Shown in pieces: positions 30,431 to 36,132 of a stretch of DNA of 36,132 bases. The stretch comes from Syntrophobacterales bacterium (GTDB lineage: Bacteria > Desulfobacterota > Syntrophobacteria > Syntrophobacterales > Thermodesulforhabdaceae). The position numbers and the translations under genes are program-made. The stretch lies in the NCBI GenBank assembly GCA_026992355.1, contig JALXAE010000210.1, positions 11,870 through 48,001 of the forward strand. Reading direction: 5' to 3'. The notes under the pieces were generated by a model. It made no database searches. It was given only the letters and a program-made list of their open reading frames with translations, and was not told where the DNA came from. Within the stretch, counting starts at the first letter, position 1, and each line of letters opens with the position of its first letter.

Positions 30431-31480
30431 TTATTTTTTGTCTCGGCTGTCTCCGCCCGTAATGGAATTTCTGCCAACAAAGATAAAATAAAATATATCT
30501 GACATTAGGCTGCCTATTGTTTCAATGGCTTTTCGAAAAGGCGTATTTCTTACGTAAGCCCATCGGTGAGCCTCACTTTTTATGGGTTTCTGGAGATTAG
30601 TTATGATCGGGAACTCACCTTTCAGAATGTTTCCATCATGTACCCTAAACCATGCTTCACCTCCAGGAATAACGTCCGTGGCATAATCGAGAATTACTTG
30701 TCCATTATCGAAGATTTTACTGGTTACTCTGCGTCCTACGGAAGTGGTACCGATTGTAGCATCTGAGATGGCTTCTATTGAATTCCATGCACCGAAAACT
30801 AAATCTTCCGCTGCGTGGTTTATACTTCCCCCTACTCCTTCAATTGCGTCACTAAAAATAGCCCTGTAAAAGGACTTGAAAAAATGTTTTATACGGCCTG
30901 ACAAGATTTTTGGTGGTTTTTGATTGCCAGGTGTGTAAAGCCCGAATGTAAGTCCGCTTACGATGTTTTTAAAAAATGAAGCTATGGACTGCAGCAATCC
31001 CCTTTTTCTTCCTGTTTGGATTTTTCCGTTGCTGTCTATGTATTTAAAAGGTGCACCAATTGTAAGATCCAGAAAGAAATTTCTAATGTTTTTAATAGCG
31101 TCGGAAATATCTTTTTTTATTGCAGATTGCCAATTATTTGACACATTTTTAGCCTGTCCATCGGGTTCTTCCAGGTCGTATTGATCTCCCCCAGGGTTGC
31201 TCAGGAGTTGATCTTGAACATACATTTTTATCTGATCGGACATGCTAAGCTTGTACGTTTCAATTGCTTTATTTTTACTGACCAGTTTTTCTTTTCCGAT
31301 ATTAACATTAGTAGCCGCTGTTTGAACGTTCAATTGATAACCTTGTTCGTTTACATTGGAGATTTGCGAGTTACCAAGGTGTTTGTCAAATTCGCCTGAA
31401 TAGTAGCTGTCTTTTGGGCTATGAAATTTATTTACTGCAAAAACTTCAAAAGGAATTTTCTTTATTCCGCTGGTTTTCAT
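30431..31480 (-). CDS. Uncharacterised protein
   Basis: ORF-track start is 31516, but GGAGGAA directly precedes ATG at 31480 (MKTSGIKKIPFEVFA), giving 349 aa. No recognised domain; Gly/Ser-rich amphipathic central part. Confidence 0.75.
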   Translation of the reverse strand: MKTSGIKKIPFEVFAVNKFHSPKDSYYSGEFDKHLGNSQISNVNEQGYQLNVQTAATNVNIGKEKLVSKNKAIETYKLSMSDQIKMYVQDQLLSNPGGDQYDLEEPDGQAKNVSNNWQSAIKKDISDAIKNIRNFFLDLTIGAPFKYIDSNGKIQTGRKRGLLQSIASFFKNIVSGLTFGLYTPGNQKPPKILSGRIKHFFKSFYRAIFSDAIEGVGGSINHAAEDLVFGAWNSIEAISDATIGTTSVGRRVTSKIFDNGQVILDYATDVIPGGEAWFRVHDGNILKGEFPIITNLQKPIKSEAHRWAYVRNTPFRKAIETIGSLMSDIFYFIFVGRNSITGGDSRDKK

Positions 31481-31525
31481 TGCTTCCTCCGGAAATGAGA
31501 TAATAGCAATACCCATGCCTGTTTT

Positions 31526-33061
31526 TTAGGAATGTGAAGACTTAAGCAAATCTGTAACTTTTTTCACCGGTTGAAAGGTTTCCGAGGGAACCTCTATAAA
31601 AATGGTAATCCAGTGAGCCATGGACCCGTTCCAAAGACCCGGATGTTCCAATACCTTAATGGGTTTTCCTTTATAGTGTTTTTCGGTGATAATTACACTG
31701 TTCGGATCTTTAAATTTTTCCAAATCAAAGGGCTGACCGTTTGCATCTCTAAGTGAGCAGACAATGTCCACGGGGTTAAAATGGGTGCTGGTCTCCCAGA
31801 TCAGCCTCTGAGTTTTATCTAATAGGTTGACCTGGGCTTTTTCCACTATTTGTTTTGACTCAGCCTTTTTATCTATGATCCAAAAGGGTCCTCCCCCTGG
31901 CTCCCCAGCGTTAGGTACCATGCCACACACTCTTATAGGTCTGTTTAATGTCGAATAAAGATATTTCTTTTTTTCATCTTCCATCAAATAGGAATAGGTT
32001 TCAGACAAGGGGATATTCCATTCGATGCAAAATTTTTCCGCCTCCATGAGAAAGTTTTTATCTCCGTTGTGAAACTGCCTTACTAACCTGTGAACATTTT
32101 GTTCCACCGTGATTAACAAGCCTCCCAGAATCTTTTTCCATCTGACCACCAGAGGTTTTAGACGGTCTGAAACTACGTTGTCTATGTTCTTGATAAATAC
32201 AATATCACCTGCGAATTCATTCAGATTCTTCAAAAGAGAGCCGTGCCCTCCTGGCCTAAAAAGCAACCGACCCTTTTCATCTCGAAAGGGCACGTTATTC
32301 ATGTCAACGGCAATAGTGTGAGTTGACGAGCTTTGGACCGAAAAGGTTATGTCCAGGGTTAAATGATCGTATTTTTGCTTCAAACGCTTGAGCTCCTCGC
32401 TAAAAAGGCTTAAGAATTCCTCACCTACAGTGAAATGGAGCCTGCAAACGTCTTGTTCATCTCTTAGGTATTCAATGGCTTCGACTATATGTTCTTCAAA
32501 GGCAGTTCGAATTTCATTTTCGTATTTGTGAAAAGGAATGAGAGCTTTAGGCAGAGTTCCAAAATTTAAGTCGTGAAGAATTATTTGTGCCAATTTTTGT
32601 AAAGGTCCCTTTGATAAATACTCCTCGATATTTACTCCACTTTTTTTGCAATATTCATTGATGAGGTCGAAAAAGGCAAAGTCTTGTATGTTTTCAAAGA
32701 AAACAATAGTGTCCTTAAGACTATTGTTCTCTTCTCTTAACTTAAGATCTTCCAATGTAATGGGTTTTCTGATCTCCAGTATCTTCCATAAACACTGGAA
32801 CATTCTAGTTGCGGCCCCGGAGGCAGGTACAAATTTGGACATGCGCCCCTTTCTTAATTCTTTTTCATAAATAGAAATGTATTGTTCCTGTAAGTTTTCG
32901 GGAATTACTTCTATTCCATCACCTAGTTTACAGGGTCTGTTGAGATGGACGTACCGGTTGCCTTTTTTGAAAAACTCTATGTATCTAAAAATTAATTCAC
33001 TTGTTATTCCGAGTTCAGTAATTTGTTTCAAGTCCTCTTCTGTTAATGTAAATTGCCCCAT
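31526..33061 (-). CDS. DUF4301 family protein
   Basis: FVPASGAATRMFQCLWKIL; RPGGHGSLLKNLNE; CGMVPNAGEPGGGPFWI. Sugar-nucleotidyltransferase-like motifs in a protein of unknown function. Confidence 0.8.
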   Translation of the reverse strand: MGQFTLTEEDLKQITELGITSELIFRYIEFFKKGNRYVHLNRPCKLGDGIEVIPENLQEQYISIYEKELRKGRMSKFVPASGAATRMFQCLWKILEIRKPITLEDLKLREENNSLKDTIVFFENIQDFAFFDLINEYCKKSGVNIEEYLSKGPLQKLAQIILHDLNFGTLPKALIPFHKYENEIRTAFEEHIVEAIEYLRDEQDVCRLHFTVGEEFLSLFSEELKRLKQKYDHLTLDITFSVQSSSTHTIAVDMNNVPFRDEKGRLLFRPGGHGSLLKNLNEFAGDIVFIKNIDNVVSDRLKPLVVRWKKILGGLLITVEQNVHRLVRQFHNGDKNFLMEAEKFCIEWNIPLSETYSYLMEDEKKKYLYSTLNRPIRVCGMVPNAGEPGGGPFWIIDKKAESKQIVEKAQVNLLDKTQRLIWETSTHFNPVDIVCSLRDANGQPFDLEKFKDPNSVIITEKHYKGKPIKVLEHPGLWNGSMAHWITIFIEVPSETFQPVKKVTDLLKSSHS

Positions 33062-33170
33062 TGTGGCCTCCGTAATTATATTGGCTGTGGATGCATGAGG
33101 TCATTATTGTAGTTAAGTTTTTAAGAGTTTTTAGTCAAAGAGTGCTATGGAACTTTAACATGCCAAGTTT

Positions 33171-34457
33171 TCAAAAGCGCCTTATTGTGGTAATGCTTTT
33201 GTATTTCCTTTTTCGTCTGTTTCTTCGAACTAGCATTAACAATACAAGCAAAACGGTTATTCCTGAAGCCGTTAAGACCAAGAAGCTGCGCGGGTGAAAA
33301 TCTCCTAATTTGGTGGAAAGCTTTCTTTTAATGGTTTGGTAAAAACAACGGTACCAAGAAGCTTTGTCTATATTTTTCTTTATTATGAGAGGGATTGTCT
33401 GAATTAGTTTGTTATTGGCATATACCTTCATGTAACCAACAACGGTGTTTTTCCTGACCGGTGCGACTATTTCTGGCGGGATTTCCAATTTGCGCGAAAC
33501 GCTTTGAACAGTTTTTCTGGATAAAACAACCGGTTTTACCAATTTGGGATAAAGTTTTACTTCACTAATAGAGCTTTTCCAAACTTTAACCGAAGTAACA
33601 GGTTTGTTTGGGTCTAATGGATTTACAATAGTGTAGTTTCTGAAGCCGTAATTCAGTAGTTTGTAGGTTTCATTCAGACGAAGAGATGGGGTTTTGGCTC
33701 CCATAACAACAGCGATTAGTCGCATACCGTTTCTTTTTGCCGTAGCAACAAGGTGATAGCCACCTCGGGAAACAAAACCTGTTTTTAATCCGTCAATGGT
33801 GGGGTCCCTTAGAAGTAATTTGTTTCTGTTAAATTGCTTTATGCCATTGTACGTAAATTCTACTGTAGAATGGTATTTCAGTGCCTGTGGAAATCTTTTA
33901 ATATAGATTGAAGCAAGTTTAGCTATGTCCTCGACTGTTGTATATTGATCTGGATCGTCCAATCCATGAGGGTTAACAAAATGAGTATTTTTTAGTCCGA
34001 GAGTTTTTGCTTTTTCATTCATCATTGCGACAAATGCTTCTACACTGCCAGCTACGTGTTCTGCTACTGCAACACAGGCGTCGTTTCCTGAAGCAACGGC
34101 TATCCCTTTTATAAGTTTTTGCAATGGTACTTTTGTGCCCACTTCTACGAACATTTTCGATCCACCAGTCTTCCAAGCTCTTTTGGATATCCAAACTTTA
34201 TCATTCAGATGAATGCTCCCATTTTCAATAGCCTCGAAAGTTATAAATAAGGTCATAATTTTTGTTAAAGACGCTGGAGGTATCCTTAAACTGGGGTTGA
34301 ATGAATAAAGGACGGTTTGAGTTGACGGTTCTATGAGTTCTGCTGCTCGAGCCTTTATGACGATACCTGGCATTTGGTTGATGGCAGCATAAGCGCTTTT
34401 CACGGTTAGCAGGGTTATACAAATTGAAATAACAAAAATAGTCCTATTTGCTCTCAT
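33171..34457 (-). CDS. D-alanyl-D-alanine carboxypeptidase (penicillin-binding protein 5/6 family)
   Basis: Signal peptide; SLTKIM (SxxK); SGNDA (SxN); DGLKTGF (KTG); C-terminal TM anchor. Confidence 0.94.
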   Translation of the reverse strand: MRANRTIFVISICITLLTVKSAYAAINQMPGIVIKARAAELIEPSTQTVLYSFNPSLRIPPASLTKIMTLFITFEAIENGSIHLNDKVWISKRAWKTGGSKMFVEVGTKVPLQKLIKGIAVASGNDACVAVAEHVAGSVEAFVAMMNEKAKTLGLKNTHFVNPHGLDDPDQYTTVEDIAKLASIYIKRFPQALKYHSTVEFTYNGIKQFNRNKLLLRDPTIDGLKTGFVSRGGYHLVATAKRNGMRLIAVVMGAKTPSLRLNETYKLLNYGFRNYTIVNPLDPNKPVTSVKVWKSSISEVKLYPKLVKPVVLSRKTVQSVSRKLEIPPEIVAPVRKNTVVGYMKVYANNKLIQTIPLIIKKNIDKASWYRCFYQTIKRKLSTKLGDFHPRSFLVLTASGITVLLVLLMLVRRNRRKRKYKSITTIRRF

Positions 34458-35391
34458 GAATTCTGTGCTCCATAATAGTCTTTAATCGTGTTACGCTTTC
34501 CTGCACCTGGTATAACTCAGTGCCTGCTTTGAGTTCAATAATGTAAGGAACTGAATCTAAAACTGGTAATAATTCATGGAATTTGATTTCACCCTCACCA
34601 ATTGGAAGATGGTCATCGATTCCCTGAACATCATGGACATGAAATCCTGCCAATTGCTCCCGAAATCGCTTTAAATATTCTCCCTTCTGTACTATACCAA
34701 GCGATACATTTACAAAGTCGTGCCCTACATCATGCCAGTATTTTAAGGGAGCGCCATCGAACTCTTTGAATAAAACTTCAAAATCCTGAAGTTGAGGCAA
34801 TTCATGGTAGGAATAGCGATTTTCTGCTGCTATAGTAACCTGATACTTGATTGCACAATTAAGGAGTCTATCAAGGCTCTTTAAAAGGGCATCCAAATAT
34901 TTGGGGTGTAGCCTGTCTCGTTCTGAAATTTTGCGCTTCCAAAATAATGATTTTTTGTTTTCGTTTGTTCTTTCATCGTAGATAAAAGATTTTATTGTTT
35001 TCCATTCTGGATCCATTTCAATTTTTCCGCAATGAATGACTACAACAGCTCCATCAAGGTCGTTTGCATATTCCACAGTTTTTAAACTCCATTTCAATGC
35101 CAATTCCCGCTCATGGATGTCGGGGCTCGCCAAATTGAATACGTCACCGCTTGCTCGTAAAAAGGGAATGTCATCCGGTACTGGTACGAAGTTATGAAGA
35201 CTGAAAACCTTTAGTTTAAGCTTTTTTAGGAACTTTATTGATGTATTGAAAGCCTCTGGGGATATTCTGTAATTTATTTCAATGCCATCTATTTCGAAGT
35301 CTTCGAGATACGACACTATTTCTTTTCCAGGTCTTTCTTTATCTCCTAACCATGATGTCGATAAACCAACTAAAAGTCTATTTCCTGCCAT
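34444..35391 (-). CDS. Sugar phosphate isomerase/epimerase-like TIM-barrel protein (xylose isomerase-like, AP endonuclease 2 superfamily)
   Basis: FSLHNFVPVP; VVIHCGKIE; AAENRYSYHELPQ; YWHDVGHDFVN; GFHVHDVQGIDDHLPIGEGEIKF. Confidence 0.85.
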   Translation of the reverse strand: MAGNRLLVGLSTSWLGDKERPGKEIVSYLEDFEIDGIEINYRISPEAFNTSIKFLKKLKLKVFSLHNFVPVPDDIPFLRASGDVFNLASPDIHERELALKWSLKTVEYANDLDGAVVVIHCGKIEMDPEWKTIKSFIYDERTNENKKSLFWKRKISERDRLHPKYLDALLKSLDRLLNCAIKYQVTIAAENRYSYHELPQLQDFEVLFKEFDGAPLKYWHDVGHDFVNVSLGIVQKGEYLKRFREQLAGFHVHDVQGIDDHLPIGEGEIKFHELLPVLDSVPYIIELKAGTELYQVQESVTRLKTIMEHRIHESK

Positions 35392-35408
35392 AAAAGTTCG
35401 TTGCCTTT

Positions 35409-36005
35409 CTACACTTCCAGGAATTCGAATATTGCTTCTAGCAGTTCAGTCCTCCCGATTTTTTTCGTTGCAGAAAAAAGGAATAATTCCTCGGGCGCGG
35501 TTCCAAGCATTCTGGACGCTTCCACTTTTGCTTTGCTCTGCTGGTTTTTGGAAAGTTTGTCAGCTTTTGTAAGAACAGTAATAACTGGTATATGGTGCAG
35601 AATTAGCCAATTTCTTAGCTGAAGGTCCTCCGGGGTTGGGAGATGCCTACAGTCAATAATATGAACAACTGCTTTAAGTGTGTTTCTGTTTTTTAGATAT
35701 CCTTCAACCAACGGGCGCCATCTGGCTTGTACGGACTTGGGAACCTTGGCATAACCATATCCTGGAAGGTCAACAAAATAGAGTGATTTATTGATAAGGA
35801 AAAAATTGATGCTTTGAGTTCTTCCGGGGGTGCTGCTAGTTCTGACCAGCTTTTTTCTTTGTACCAGACAATTTATAAGGGATGATTTTCCTACGTTCGA
35901 CCTGCCGGCAAAGGCTATTTCCGGTAGCACTGGTTCAGGCAGTTGGTTGAGGTGAAACACGGAACACTCAAAAGCTGAAGATTTTATCTTAATATCCCTT
36001 TTCAT
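35409..36005 (-). CDS. engB: Ribosome biogenesis GTP-binding protein EngB/YsxC
   Basis: EIAFAGRSNVGKSSLINCLVQRKKLVRTSSTPGRTQSINFFLI; FVDLPGYGYAKV; TKADKL; FSATKKIG. ATG 36005 preferred over the track start at 36080. Confidence 0.94.
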   Translation of the reverse strand: MKRDIKIKSSAFECSVFHLNQLPEPVLPEIAFAGRSNVGKSSLINCLVQRKKLVRTSSTPGRTQSINFFLINKSLYFVDLPGYGYAKVPKSVQARWRPLVEGYLKNRNTLKAVVHIIDCRHLPTPEDLQLRNWLILHHIPVITVLTKADKLSKNQQSKAKVEASRMLGTAPEELFLFSATKKIGRTELLEAIFEFLEV

Positions 36006-36132
36006 CTCGTTCGCGAATGAAGATACTCTTCTATCCTTTGCAAACCTCTCTCGATTAAATCCAGTGAATTTGCATAGCAAAACCTTAGAAATCCTTCACC
36101 GTTACTTCCAAAGTCTATTCCTGGCGTTACTC
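36002..36132 (-). CDS. 3' end of a PLP-dependent class I/II aminotransferase (truncated by window edge)
   Basis: Reverse complement of 36130-36002 reads VTPGIDFGSNGEGFLRFCYANSLDLIERGLQRIEEYLHSRTR*, a typical C-terminus (PG..FG..GEGFLR..YA). Stop TGA overlaps the engB ATG. Confidence 0.8.
   Translation of the reverse strand, partial: VTPGIDFGSNGEGFLRFCYANSLDLIERGLQRIEEYLHSRTR

Overview
The window is gene-dense and bacterial. Gene content and style suggest a Desulfobacterota/deltaproteobacterium-like genome; that placement is inference. I found no rRNA, tRNA, CRISPR array or transposase.

Left to right: a repeat-built multi-spanning membrane protein (-); an NAD-dependent sugar epimerase (-); a three-gene B12-dependent acyl-CoA mutase operon (large subunit, B12 subunit, MeaB GTPase); a protein with a C-terminal J-domain (-); a CDF transporter; a FlK-like thioesterase (-); a PanE-like reductase; a short DnaJ-like protein; a nucleotide-sugar operon (ManC, Nudix, RfbB, RmlA-long, small membrane protein, phosphomannomutase); a secreted protein with a duplicated Cys-containing module plus a PAN/Apple-like tail; a tightly overlapping queA-tgt-rlmH-nadB-ftsQ-ftsA-ftsZ run; a 1008-aa PIG-L/GT2/GT fusion and a GT4 glycosyltransferase; two uncharacterised proteins; a DUF4301 protein; a D-Ala-D-Ala carboxypeptidase; a TIM-barrel sugar isomerase-like protein; EngB; and the truncated 3' end of an aminotransferase that the ORF track missed.

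Most interesting leads: the mutase's hybrid Tyr/Gln substrate-specificity signature, the about five-fold repeat membrane protein, the three-domain fusion next to ftsZ, the duplicated-module PAN protein, and two candidate structured leader RNAs (upstream of panE and upstream of the PAN-like gene). I see no convincing multi-gene novel defence-type system.
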